Assembly: GCA_029945625.1 (NCBI GenBank)
Contig: JAQSCW010000010.1
Location: forward strand, 219,815 to 283,814
Length of the DNA: 64,000 nt
Origin: a bacterium
GTDB lineage: Bacteria > Bacteroidota > Bacteroidia > B-17B0 > Aurantibacillaceae
Direction of reading: 5' to 3'
This document shows, one piece after another, positions 9,538-18,651 of the stretch. The number at the start of each line of letters is the position of its first letter. Positions within the stretch are counted from its first letter, which is position 1. Made by a program: the position numbers and the translations under genes. The notes under the pieces were generated by a model. The model saw only the letters and a list, made by a program, of their open reading frames with translations, searched no databases and was not told the origin of the DNA.

Positions 9538-11544
9538 TTATAGTGGCCCATCCAGCAATGCATCATCCACTAAATTCGGCAGAGTTACTTTCAGGTTGGG
9601 AGTTCTGGCCATTTCGCGCTTAATGGCAAAAAGGGCCTCTTCGTTTCTGGCCCAGCCCCGGCGGGCAATTCCATTGTTAACATCCCAAAACAGCATGCTT
9701 TCGAGGCGGCGATCTGCATCTTCGCTGCCATCGAGCACCAATCCGAATCCTCCGTTAATCACTTCTCCCCAACCCACACCTCCGCCATTGTGCAAACTAA
9801 TCCACGTGGCGCCGCGGAATGCATCCCCTGCAAAATTTTGCACGGCCATATCGGCTGTAAACTTACTGCCATCGTATATGTTTGAGGTTTCGCGGTAGGG
9901 GCTGTCGGTACCGCTTACGTCGTGGTGATCGCGCCCTAATACAACCGGGGCACTAATTTTTCCCACTCGTATGGCAGCATTAATTGCCTGAGCAATTTTG
10001 ATCCTCCCTTCGCTATCGGCATAGAGAATTCTTGCTTGTGAGCCCACCACCAAATTGTTTTGCCCGGCCTCTTTAATCCACACAATATTATCATGGAGTT
10101 GCTGTTTGATTTCTGGTGGCGCAGTCTCGTAAATGGTTTCAAGCACCTGTTGAGCTAATTTATCGGTGGTAGCAAGATCGGCCGGATCGGCTGAGGTACA
10201 TACCCAACGGAAAGGACCAAATCCATAGTCGAAACACATTGGTCCCAGAATGTCCTGTACATAGGACCTGTATTTAAATTCCCCCTTTTCTTTGTTCTTA
10301 AACACATCCCCTCCTGCGCGCGATACTTCCAGCAAAAAGGCATTGCCGTAATCAAAAAAATACATGCCTTTTGTTGCGAGGGTATTTACCGCCTTAATGT
10401 GACGGACTAAGGAGTTCTGAACTTCTTTTTTAAATTGTTCAGGTTGTTCCGCCATCATCTGATTACTTTGTTCGAGAGAAAGTCCTACCGGGTAGTATCC
10501 TCCCGCCCAAGGATTGTGCAGGGAGGTTTGATCGGTGCCAATATCCACTTTTATGTTTTCTTTCACTAATCGCTCCCATAGATCTACTACGTTTCCCTGA
10601 TAAGCCAAGCTGATGGCTTCTTTATTGAGTTGCGCTTTTTGAGTTCGCACAATCAGTTCGTTCAGGTCGGTATACACCTCATCCACCCAGCCTTGCGAAT
10701 GACGCGTGTTAACGGCTTTGGGATTTATTTCAGCCGTTATAGAAACAAGTCCCGCAATTTTTGCTGCTTTGGGTTGTGCGCCACTCATACCACCCAAACC
10801 ACAGGTAACAAATAATTTGCCTCTGCGCTCTTGTTCTGTTTTGAAAGTTTTTCGTGCAGCGTTCATTACTGTGATGGTTGTGCCATGTACAATGCCCTGA
10901 GGACCTATGTACATAAAACTTCCCGCCGTCATTTGTCCGTATTGAGTTACACCCAGGGCATTGAACTTTTCCCAATCATCGGGTTTGCTGTAATTTGGAA
11001 TCATCATGCCATTGGTGACTACCAGGCGCGGAGCTTCTTTATGCGAGGGAAACAAACCCAGAGGGTGACCACTATAGAGCACCAATGTTTGCTCATTGGT
11101 CATGGTGCCCAGGTATTGCATGGTGAGCAGGTATTGGGCCCAGTTTTGGAAAACAGCGCCATTGCCGCCGTAGGTGATTAGTTCGTGGGGGTGCTGAGCC
11201 ACCGCATAATCGAGGTTATTACTCAGCATGTGCATGATGGCCGCCGCTTGTGTTGAGGCGTTGGGATACTCTTGAATGGGCCGGGCAAAAATTTTATAAT
11301 CCGGACGAAAGCGGTACATGTAAATTCGGCCGTAAGTTCTTAATTCTTCCGCAAATTCTTTGGCCAGTGTGGTGTGGTGTTTTTTGTCGAAATAACGTAG
11401 GGCATTTCTGATCGCCAGCTTTTTTTCTTCCTGCGTTAAGCTGTCTTTGCGTTTAGGCGCATGATTCACGGTTCGATCATATTCTTTTGGTTGAGGAAGA
11501 AGATCGGGAATCCCTTGTAAGACCTGTATTTTGAATTCGTTCAT
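9538..11544 (-). CDS. hutU: Urocanate hydratase
   Basis: Full-length urocanase-like sequence (YGGNGAVFQNWAQYLLTMQYL, GLGGMSGAQPKAA, DGSKFTADMAVQNFAGDAFRGATWISLHNGGGVGWGEVINGGFG). Confidence 0.92.
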   Translation of the reverse strand: MNEFKIQVLQGIPDLLPQPKEYDRTVNHAPKRKDSLTQEEKKLAIRNALRYFDKKHHTTLAKEFAEELRTYGRIYMYRFRPDYKIFARPIQEYPNASTQAAAIMHMLSNNLDYAVAQHPHELITYGGNGAVFQNWAQYLLTMQYLGTMTNEQTLVLYSGHPLGLFPSHKEAPRLVVTNGMMIPNYSKPDDWEKFNALGVTQYGQMTAGSFMYIGPQGIVHGTTITVMNAARKTFKTEQERRGKLFVTCGLGGMSGAQPKAAKIAGLVSITAEINPKAVNTRHSQGWVDEVYTDLNELIVRTQKAQLNKEAISLAYQGNVVDLWERLVKENIKVDIGTDQTSLHNPWAGGYYPVGLSLEQSNQMMAEQPEQFKKEVQNSLVRHIKAVNTLATKGMYFFDYGNAFLLEVSRAGGDVFKNKEKGEFKYRSYVQDILGPMCFDYGFGPFRWVCTSADPADLATTDKLAQQVLETIYETAPPEIKQQLHDNIVWIKEAGQNNLVVGSQARILYADSEGRIKIAQAINAAIRVGKISAPVVLGRDHHDVSGTDSPYRETSNIYDGSKFTADMAVQNFAGDAFRGATWISLHNGGGVGWGEVINGGFGLVLDGSEDADRRLESMLFWDVNNGIARRGWARNEEALFAIKREMARTPNLKVTLPNLVDDALLDGPL

Positions 11545-11568
11545 GGTGGCGTTACCTGTTTCTTGGTT

Positions 11569-11763
11569 TTAGTGAGACCCTGTTGTTGGAGCACCGGATG
11601 GATTCTTGTCAAAATTACCGGTTTTGGGATTGTAGCCGTAGGGGCAATGTTTGCATCCGCTTTTGCAGCAATAACCACGTTTTAGATGGTATTTCTCTGT
11701 AAAAATGATGTAGCCTTCGGGACTGTAATAAAAATCTTCCGGCTCCAGTTCTTTAGTAAACAT
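11569..11763 (-). CDS. DUF5522 family small cysteine-rich protein
   Basis: DFYYSPEGYIIFTEKYHLKRGYCCKSGCKHCPYGY. Confidence 0.75.
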   Translation of the reverse strand: MFTKELEPEDFYYSPEGYIIFTEKYHLKRGYCCKSGCKHCPYGYNPKTGNFDKNPSGAPTTGSH

Positions 11764-11790
11764 AGCGCCGCAAAGATAAGAATAAGCGAT

Positions 11791-12405
11791 TTATTCCAAT
11801 CGTTTAATTGTGCAACCGATGGATTTTGTTTCTTGCTTTTTGGGGAGGTGATTTGTAACCAGGGCGCTGAGCGCATCTTTTAAAAAGGGTTCTTTAACGG
11901 CGGCCGGGTCTTTTACATTATCATCAATGGCACCTTTGTAAATAAGTACAGTGCCATTAAAAAGGAAACATTGCGGAGTTCGCCCCGCCCCGAAAGCGTC
12001 GGCTAAAGCACTTTTTTCATCCACGGTATAGGCGCATTGTAATTTTTGCGCGGCATGGTACTTTACCATTTCGTCAAAACTATCTTCTTCGTTACGCTGT
12101 GCTTCGTTGCTATTCACCAACACACAACCAATGCCGTTTGCCAGACAATAATCCGAATACTCTTTGATGCGGCCTGCACTTAGTTTCACGTATGGACAGG
12201 TATTGCATGAGAAAATGACCAGAAGGCCTTTTTCTTTTTTGATGTCATTCAGAGAGAGTTCTTTGCCTGACACATCTTTCATCCTGAATTCCGCCATCGG
12301 AATCGCTGAATTTAATGGGAGTTCTTCGGGCGGGGTGCTTACAAAAGAGAACAGGCCTGTGCATAGAAATAACAAAAGCAGTAGTGAGTGGTTTTTGATT
12401 TTCAT
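11791..12405 (-). CDS. Thioredoxin-like (redoxin/AhpC-TSA type) secreted protein
   Basis: LLVIFSCNTCPYVKLSAGRIKEY CxxC-type active site; signal peptide if start is MKIKNHSLLLLLF (12405). Confidence 0.75.
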   Translation of the reverse strand: MKIKNHSLLLLLFLCTGLFSFVSTPPEELPLNSAIPMAEFRMKDVSGKELSLNDIKKEKGLLVIFSCNTCPYVKLSAGRIKEYSDYCLANGIGCVLVNSNEAQRNEEDSFDEMVKYHAAQKLQCAYTVDEKSALADAFGAGRTPQCFLFNGTVLIYKGAIDDNVKDPAAVKEPFLKDALSALVTNHLPKKQETKSIGCTIKRLE

Positions 12406-12426
12406 GATCATCGGTTTGTTGTTACT

Positions 12427-12434
12427 CAAAGTTA
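12427..12434 (-). promoter_or_regulatory. Putative -7 element TAACTTTG for the thioredoxin-like gene
   Basis: CAAAGTTA on plus strand; overlaps the upstream ORF-track start and so favours a start near 12405. Confidence 0.35.
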
Positions 12435-12594
12435 GGGTATTAATTATACAAAACTAGGGCGTATGCTGTTAAATGTTTTTTTTACGAAAAGCACTGTTCG
12501 TCGAAACAAATAATTATAGGGCAAGGTTCGAGGTAAAAAAACAAAATAGGAAACAAAAAATTGAAAACAACGTATGCGTTAAAGGAACCGAGAT

Positions 12595-13599
12595 TTATTT
12601 CCCCGTCTTACTCCCATCATAAGCCCATTTCACATAAATGGCTCCCCAGGTAAATCCACCGCCAAAAGCAGAAAGTATGAGGTTGTCTCCTTTGCGAAGT
12701 TGTTTTTCATAATCCCAAAGTAATAATGGGATGGTGCCTGAAGTGGTGTTTCCGTAACGTTCAATGTTCATCATCACTTTTTCCGGACCAATACCCATTC
12801 TGGAGGAAGTGGCATCAATAATGCGCTTATTGGCCTGATGGGCTACCAGCCATTTCACATCTTCGGCTTTTATGTGATTTTTTTCCATAATCCGGGCGCT
12901 TACCTCAGCCATATTGTAAACCGCGTGCTTAAAAACGGCTTGACCCTCCTGATACACATAGTGCATTTTTTTATCAATGGTATCGTGACTTGGCGGACGT
13001 AAAGAACCACCGGCTTTCATGTGAAGGTGGGTAGCACCTTTTCCATCGGCGTGCAAAACAAAGTCCATAACACCCAGATTTTCTTCGGTGGGTTCTAACA
13101 ACACTGCTCCGGCGCCATCACCAAAGATCACGCAGGTGGTGCGATCGGTATAATCTACAATACGGCTCATCATATCGGCACCTACCACTACTACTTTTTT
13201 ATACTTCCCGGTTTCGATAAACTGAGAGCCTGTTGATAAACCATAGAGAAAGCCTGAACAAGCTGCGCCGAGATCAAAACCCCAGGCGTTTTTTGCGCCG
13301 ATTTTTGCGCAGATCAAATTGGAGGTAGAAGGGAAAATCAGATCTCCGGTTACCGTGCCGCAGATCAGCAAATCAATTTCTTCAGGGCTAATGCCGCGCT
13401 TCTTACATAATAATTTAACGGCCTCCACCGCCATGTCGGAAGTTGCTTTATCGGGATCGTTTTCAATGTGCCGTTCCCTGATTCCTGTACGACTGGTGAT
13501 CCACTCGTCGGTGGTATCAATCATTTTTTCAAGGTCGTGGTTGGAAAGAATGTTTTCCGGCACAAATCCTGCAATGGAAGTGATAGCTGCTCTGATCAT
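12595..13599 (-). CDS. fabH: 3-oxoacyl-ACP synthase III
   Basis: DLGAACSGFLYGL active-site Cys, WLVAHQANKRIIDA, ERYGNTTSGTIPLLL. Confidence 0.95.
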   Translation of the reverse strand: MIRAAITSIAGFVPENILSNHDLEKMIDTTDEWITSRTGIRERHIENDPDKATSDMAVEAVKLLCKKRGISPEEIDLLICGTVTGDLIFPSTSNLICAKIGAKNAWGFDLGAACSGFLYGLSTGSQFIETGKYKKVVVVGADMMSRIVDYTDRTTCVIFGDGAGAVLLEPTEENLGVMDFVLHADGKGATHLHMKAGGSLRPPSHDTIDKKMHYVYQEGQAVFKHAVYNMAEVSARIMEKNHIKAEDVKWLVAHQANKRIIDATSSRMGIGPEKVMMNIERYGNTTSGTIPLLLWDYEKQLRKGDNLILSAFGGGFTWGAIYVKWAYDGSKTGK

Positions 13600-14537
13600 T
13601 ACTGAAAGGTTTGCATTATTTTATCGTTCAATTTGGCGTCAATAACCTCTTTTGCCAAAATTAGCATATTCTTAAATGCTAATGAGCTGGAGATGCCGTG
13701 ACCTATTAACACGTTTGAATTAATTCCTAGAACCGGAGTGCCTCCATAAAGTTCGTAATTGAACTTATCAAAATAGTCATCGCTGCGGTTACGACTTTTA
13801 ATTAAGTCGTAAAACGCCTCGGCGGTTTTTAACAGGATGTTGCCAACAAATCCCTCGCAAACAATCACATCGGCTTTATCGCTAAAGACCTCGCGGCCTT
13901 CAATATTTCCAACAAAATTAAAATCTTTCGATTCTTTCATTAAGGCATGTGTAGCTTGCGACACAAGGTTTCCCTTTTCGGGTTCTTCCCCAATATTGAG
14001 CAGGCCAACTCGCGGGTTTTCGATCTTATAAACTTCTTTGGCGCAGATAGAACCTAAAATACCGAATTGATAAAGCACATCGGGTTTGCAATCAGCATTG
14101 GTTCCCACATCGAGAACGATTCCAAACCCACCGTTTTCTCTAGGAAGGATGGAGGTGATGCAAGGGCGAATCACGCCCGGAATGGCCTTTACGGTGAACA
14201 TGGAGCCAACCAACATGGCACCTGTATTCCCGGAACTGCAAAAGGCATCAATTTGTTTTTCTTTCAATAATTTAAATCCTAAAAAGATACTGCTATTTGG
14301 TTTCTGTGAAAAGGCTTTCGTAGGATGTTCTCCCATTGCGATAACTTCGGTAGTGTGAACATAGTCGAACTGTTCAGGATCGATCTGGTTTTTTAAAAAA
14401 TAATCTTTTGCAAGTTGACTGTCACCAATCAACACGAGTCTCACTTCTTTGGGCAACTCCTTTGCCGCCAGTACAACCCCTTCCAGGCAGTTTTTTGGGG
14501 CAAAATCGCCACCCAAAATATCAAAGCCAATTTTCAT
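13599..14537 (-). CDS. plsX: Phosphate acyltransferase PlsX
   Basis: MKIGFDILGGDFAPKNCLEG..., ASSGNTGAMLVGS-like CSSGNTGAMLVGS; start reassigned to 14537; adjacent to fabH. Confidence 0.93.
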   Translation of the reverse strand: MKIGFDILGGDFAPKNCLEGVVLAAKELPKEVRLVLIGDSQLAKDYFLKNQIDPEQFDYVHTTEVIAMGEHPTKAFSQKPNSSIFLGFKLLKEKQIDAFCSSGNTGAMLVGSMFTVKAIPGVIRPCITSILPRENGGFGIVLDVGTNADCKPDVLYQFGILGSICAKEVYKIENPRVGLLNIGEEPEKGNLVSQATHALMKESKDFNFVGNIEGREVFSDKADVIVCEGFVGNILLKTAEAFYDLIKSRNRSDDYFDKFNYELYGGTPVLGINSNVLIGHGISSSLAFKNMLILAKEVIDAKLNDKIMQTFQ

Positions 14538-14626
14538 ACGAATGATCTGAAAGTTTTTTCTAAACCACAATAATACAATTTTATACGGTTAAAAACACCT
14601 CAAAAAAACCTTGCATGTGCGAAAAA

Positions 14627-15874
14627 TTAATTGAGGTCAAAATTGAGCTCAATTCTAGCGCCACCTCGCGTCATAAAGGCCACTTTGCCATCAATCTGTT
14701 CGGTGAGTGTTTTGATCAAAAAGACGCCCAAAGAGAGATTTTCAGCCTCCGGATTAAACGATTCGGGGAAGCCCGGGCCGTTATCCTGGATGGTTACCGT
14801 TACATGGTTGTTGTTTTCCCGTATGCTAACATAGAAATTACCTTTTTCCGGCGACGCCGAGCGGTAGGCGTATTTGATGCTATTTGTCACTATTTCGTTA
14901 AGGATAAGGCCTAGGGGAATAGATTTAGCTATTGGGAGAATAATTGTATCATATTCTTGTGTGATCTGAACTTTTCGTGCAAGGTTATAGGAATTGAATA
15001 GCTCCAGAATAAGTTCGGAAGCATATTGACCGAGATCGAGATTCTTAAGTTCGGTATTTTCATACAACATTCGGTGAACAAGTGCCATACTCATAATCCG
15101 CGCCTTGCTGTCGCCGATGATCTCTTTAGCTTCTTCGTTGGAAGTGGCATCATCTTGCAAATTCAAGAGTCCCGAAATAATGGCTAAATTGTTCTTCACC
15201 CGATGATGGAGTTCGGCAAGTAAGATCTCTTTTTCCTTTAGAGAAACGTTTACTTCCTCCTTTGCTACGGTGAGGTCTTTGTTTTGAGTTAGGATCTCAT
15301 TGCTTTGCTGCAAAATGAGACGGTTGAGCAAGAAGCTGAGTGTGGCCGTGATTATGGCTGAAATAAACATATCGTAATACCACATTACTTTTATTTCTTC
15401 CGCACTAAGCGTTTTTACCTCAATAAAACGGACCTTCACAAACATGCTCAGACTAAAACCTACAGCACAAATGAGCGAATGGAAGAGAAAATACTTGTCT
15501 TTGAAAGTGGGGTTGTTAAGTAGCACCACGCTCACGATCAGCGGAAAGTAAAACAAGTAAGCACCAACCTCAAGAGGGTATTGTTGATTGAGATAGAAAA
15601 TAGAAGCGTTTACGTTCAAACTGAAGAGCACAAACGAGGCGCCCGGCATGTGAAGCTTGCTCAGAACTAACGAGAGAAGTGTAAGTACAAGAAAAAGGGA
15701 AACAGGCCCCGCCGCAAAATTGGAACCGAGAATAAAATAATTGCTGTAACCAATGATGAGAAAACAGGCGCAAATAACATTCAGGAAATTTACAGTCTTG
15801 ATCTTTCTACGATCGTGAGGAAGCAAAACTTCGCTAATTCCAAAATTAATAACCGAGTCGAATAACTTTTTCAA
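14627..15874 (-). CDS. Sensor histidine kinase (HisKA_2/HATPase_c) with N-terminal membrane domain
   Basis: LLAELHHRVKNNLAIISGLLNLQ H-box of HisKA_2 type, IPLGLILNEIVTNSIKYAY N-box, IQDNGPGFPE; multiple N-terminal TM segments. Confidence 0.88.
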   Translation of the reverse strand: MKKLFDSVINFGISEVLLPHDRRKIKTVNFLNVICACFLIIGYSNYFILGSNFAAGPVSLFLVLTLLSLVLSKLHMPGASFVLFSLNVNASIFYLNQQYPLEVGAYLFYFPLIVSVVLLNNPTFKDKYFLFHSLICAVGFSLSMFVKVRFIEVKTLSAEEIKVMWYYDMFISAIITATLSFLLNRLILQQSNEILTQNKDLTVAKEEVNVSLKEKEILLAELHHRVKNNLAIISGLLNLQDDATSNEEAKEIIGDSKARIMSMALVHRMLYENTELKNLDLGQYASELILELFNSYNLARKVQITQEYDTIILPIAKSIPLGLILNEIVTNSIKYAYRSASPEKGNFYVSIRENNNHVTVTIQDNGPGFPESFNPEAENLSLGVFLIKTLTEQIDGKVAFMTRGGARIELNFDLN

Positions 15875-15892
15875 AGTCCGGAAATAAATAGA

Positions 15893-15922
15893 AATGTAAA
15901 AAAGCAGGCAACAAGGCCTGCT
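15893..15922 (-). terminator. Rho-independent terminator downstream of rpmF
   Basis: Stem AGCAGGC/GCCTGCT with a T-run on the minus strand. Confidence 0.7.
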
Positions 15923-15952
15923 AATAAGAATTACAAGTAAGAGGATTACAGA

Positions 15953-16138
15953 TTAGGCTTTTTTCTCCATTACTACGTTTCCTTTGTAGTAAAGTTTTCC
16001 TTCAAACCAATGTGCGCGGTGCATTAAATGAGCTTCTCCGGTTGTTGAGTCTTTGGAGATGGTCATCGAAGGCGCTTTATAAGTCGAACGACGGGAGTCC
16101 CTGCGGGAACGTGATAATTTTCGTTTTGGATTTGGCAT
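15953..16138 (-). CDS. rpmF: 50S ribosomal protein L32
   Basis: [23 protein letters not shown]... Confidence 0.95.
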   Translation of the reverse strand: MPNPKRKLSRSRRDSRRSTYKAPSMTISKDSTTGEAHLMHRAHWFEGKLYYKGNVVMEKKA

Positions 16139-16149
16139 GATTTCTAATT

Positions 16150-16683
16150 TTAATTTTTATTAAACTTTATTTTATTTAATTGTTCCCATATAGGGTTATT
16201 TGGCTCTTCCCCTTCATCAGGTTCAGCGGCCAGATTAGTTAGTTTATCCAGTACGTCATAGTCGCATCGAAATCTTGTTTCATCAAGTTCACAAGGCACA
16301 CGCCGCGCAGGAATAGCTAAAATAATGTATTCGTATAAATAGTGCGATACGTCAAATTCGTCTTGCCCCTCAGCAATTACCAATATTTCATCGGTGCTTT
16401 CACTTGGTTGTCCGTGTTTGATTACCAGATCTTCACTGGCATCTACCGGGTAATCGAAATACTTCAAACAGCGATCACAATCAACACCAATGGTGCCAAC
16501 AATGTCGAAGTGCAGTTGTAAAAGATTGTTTTGCTTGGTAAGCAAGGCATTTACTTTCAGTTCTGCTTTCTGAATCTCACTATTTTCAATCTTACTAAAG
16601 AACGTATCGTTTACATCAAATTCAAATTCGTGTAAACCAACAGGCAGGCCGCCAAACTGTATTATGTACTGACTTTTGCCCAT
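16150..16683 (-). CDS. DUF177 (YceD-like) protein
   Basis: [27 protein letters not shown] with paired cysteines; located directly upstream of rpmF. Confidence 0.85.
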   Translation of the reverse strand: MGKSQYIIQFGGLPVGLHEFEFDVNDTFFSKIENSEIQKAELKVNALLTKQNNLLQLHFDIVGTIGVDCDRCLKYFDYPVDASEDLVIKHGQPSESTDEILVIAEGQDEFDVSHYLYEYIILAIPARRVPCELDETRFRCDYDVLDKLTNLAAEPDEGEEPNNPIWEQLNKIKFNKN

Positions 16684-16706
16684 GTCCTCTTTTTTAAAAA
16701 GGACTG

Positions 16707-16735
16707 CAAATATAGGCTTTTTGTTTGATTTGCAA
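16707..16735 (-). promoter_or_regulatory. Putative Bacteroidota promoter TTG-N18-TATATTTG for DUF177-rpmF
   Basis: CAAATATA (16707-16714) followed at 18 nt by CAA on plus strand. Confidence 0.4.
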
Positions 16736-16850
16736 AAATATGATGGGCAAAAAGCCTCTCTGAATGCTGATTATTTGCAAAAAGGGAAGGACGTTGCTTT
16801 CAAAATGTGGAATTTTACGCCATTCATCTTCAAAAAGCCGAATATTGGCC

Positions 16851-18443
16851 CTAAAAATCGCGGTAAGTATTCCAAAAACTGGTCTTTATACCAAGGTAGA
16901 TATAGGGATTTTCTAGTCCGTAACCCCTGCCATTCTTTTCAGATCGCTGAATATACCCCAGTTCCAGTCTCATGTTGAGGTTAGGAATGAGGAAGTAAGT
17001 GAATTTGAGATGGCTCTGAACCACCGTGGTCTTGAGCCCCTGAGTAGTATAGTTACCATACTCATTGGCTCGTGTGTTATAACTCAAAAATATATTCTGT
17101 CCCACGTTTGAGGAATTAGCTGATGAATCTTTGCCTATAAGGGCATACATAAGTTGTGTTCCCAACTCCCAGCGATGATGACGGTAGGTTACAAAACCCT
17201 GTATTTCTTTAAAATTTGCACCAAAGGGGTGTGCCAGGGGTGTTCCATAATGGGCGTAGTTTTGATCGGGAAGGCCGTGGCTGTATGTATAGGGCCGAGC
17301 TTCATTGTATTCGAGCTGTAATTTAAGTCCTTTTATGCCCAGTGCATTTACGTATTTTGCTCCCAGTTGCCAGGCCTGTTTGTTTCCCCACCAGCCATTT
17401 CCGGCCTTTACTTCCTTGGTATAAAATTCATCCAATCCAAGTTGACCATAGATTTTCAGTTTCTTAAACAAGGTAGCATTGAAATTAAAGCCAATAAATG
17501 AATTATCGGGGGAGCCAACGGAGTATTCCTGCGGACGTAAAAAGATGAGTGGATTAAGGTAATTTACTTCAAAGGTTCTCACCTGATTGGAGTCGGTACC
17601 CCGCCAGATCACATTTTCAAAAAGTCCAATGCTGAACTCCTTTACTACGTTGTAACTCAAATAATGAAAGGTGCCGTATTTATTGGTGAAGTTTTGCTTC
17701 ACACCATTGGCGGTAGAAACGTCGTACATCCACGAATACCACACACTGTATTGAAGGCGCCATACATTCACATTACATCTCAGATAGGGATTTGCTGGAG
17801 AATAATCACTCAATAATACACTTCTGTATCCATCACCAATAAAGTGTTTGTCGCGCCCCGCCTGCACATTAAATATTTTGTTTTTTGTGGTATAGGAAAG
17901 GTAACCGGTAACATCGAAAAAGGAATACGCCGATTTGCCGTTACCATACCCTTGCCCAAACTCGGGAATAATTTTTTGCTTTTTTACCGAAGTGTCGAGA
18001 AAGAAAGGAAAACCCATGGTGCCTCCTATAATAGTAGCAGCAAATGTGAAATTTGAGTTGATGTTGGCCTTCACGTGGGTGCCGGCAATCAGCGACAAAA
18101 GGCTGCGCTTCTTGAGGAGGTCATAGCCGGGCTCGGCGTCGATGATGGGATGTAATTGAACACTATAATCAGGTTTAGTTGAACCGGAAATTAGATGTTT
18201 ACTCAAAAAAATGTTTTGAAAGGAATAGATACTGAATGGCACTAAAGAATCTCTGGCAGAGGTGTATGTACTGCTTAGATATGGCTTAAAAGAAGAATGA
18301 AATCGGGTACCCGGATGGGTGATGTTCCAAAAATCAAAGGCCTGAAGAATGTCTTTGCCCATAAAGGCGTTTTTTGCTAATGCCGTATCCTGCGCCAGCA
18401 TGGGGCAGAGCAAAAGAATAAAATAAGCTGTGAGAAATCGCAT
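16851..18443 (-). CDS. Outer membrane beta-barrel protein, capsule assembly Wzi / gliding RemB-like
   Basis: Signal peptide MRFLTAYFILLLCPMLAQ; aromatic beta-barrel pattern; FIGDGYRSVLLSDYSPANPYLRCNVNVWRLQYSVWYSWMYD. Confidence 0.5.
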   Translation of the reverse strand: MRFLTAYFILLLCPMLAQDTALAKNAFMGKDILQAFDFWNITHPGTRFHSSFKPYLSSTYTSARDSLVPFSIYSFQNIFLSKHLISGSTKPDYSVQLHPIIDAEPGYDLLKKRSLLSLIAGTHVKANINSNFTFAATIIGGTMGFPFFLDTSVKKQKIIPEFGQGYGNGKSAYSFFDVTGYLSYTTKNKIFNVQAGRDKHFIGDGYRSVLLSDYSPANPYLRCNVNVWRLQYSVWYSWMYDVSTANGVKQNFTNKYGTFHYLSYNVVKEFSIGLFENVIWRGTDSNQVRTFEVNYLNPLIFLRPQEYSVGSPDNSFIGFNFNATLFKKLKIYGQLGLDEFYTKEVKAGNGWWGNKQAWQLGAKYVNALGIKGLKLQLEYNEARPYTYSHGLPDQNYAHYGTPLAHPFGANFKEIQGFVTYRHHRWELGTQLMYALIGKDSSANSSNVGQNIFLSYNTRANEYGNYTTQGLKTTVVQSHLKFTYFLIPNLNMRLELGYIQRSEKNGRGYGLENPYIYLGIKTSFWNTYRDF

Positions 18444-18651
18444 GGTGTTGTCGCGGTAAATGTATAAAAAACAAAATGTTTCATCTTCATTAATTAATCT
18501 TTCAGGAGCGATAATTCCTGAAAACCGAATGAATAATTGTCTTAAAACAGACCATTCCATCCAAAAAAGAAGCGCAAAATATACCTAAATTGCGGTACTA
18601 TTGTGCAATAAGTTTTTTTATGAAGATGATTTCTTCCCAACCTATTACCGA

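Noticed and set aside
10831-11181. 116-aa ORF antisense to hutU
   Set aside because: Lies wholly within a well-supported conserved gene on the other strand; likely chance open frame.
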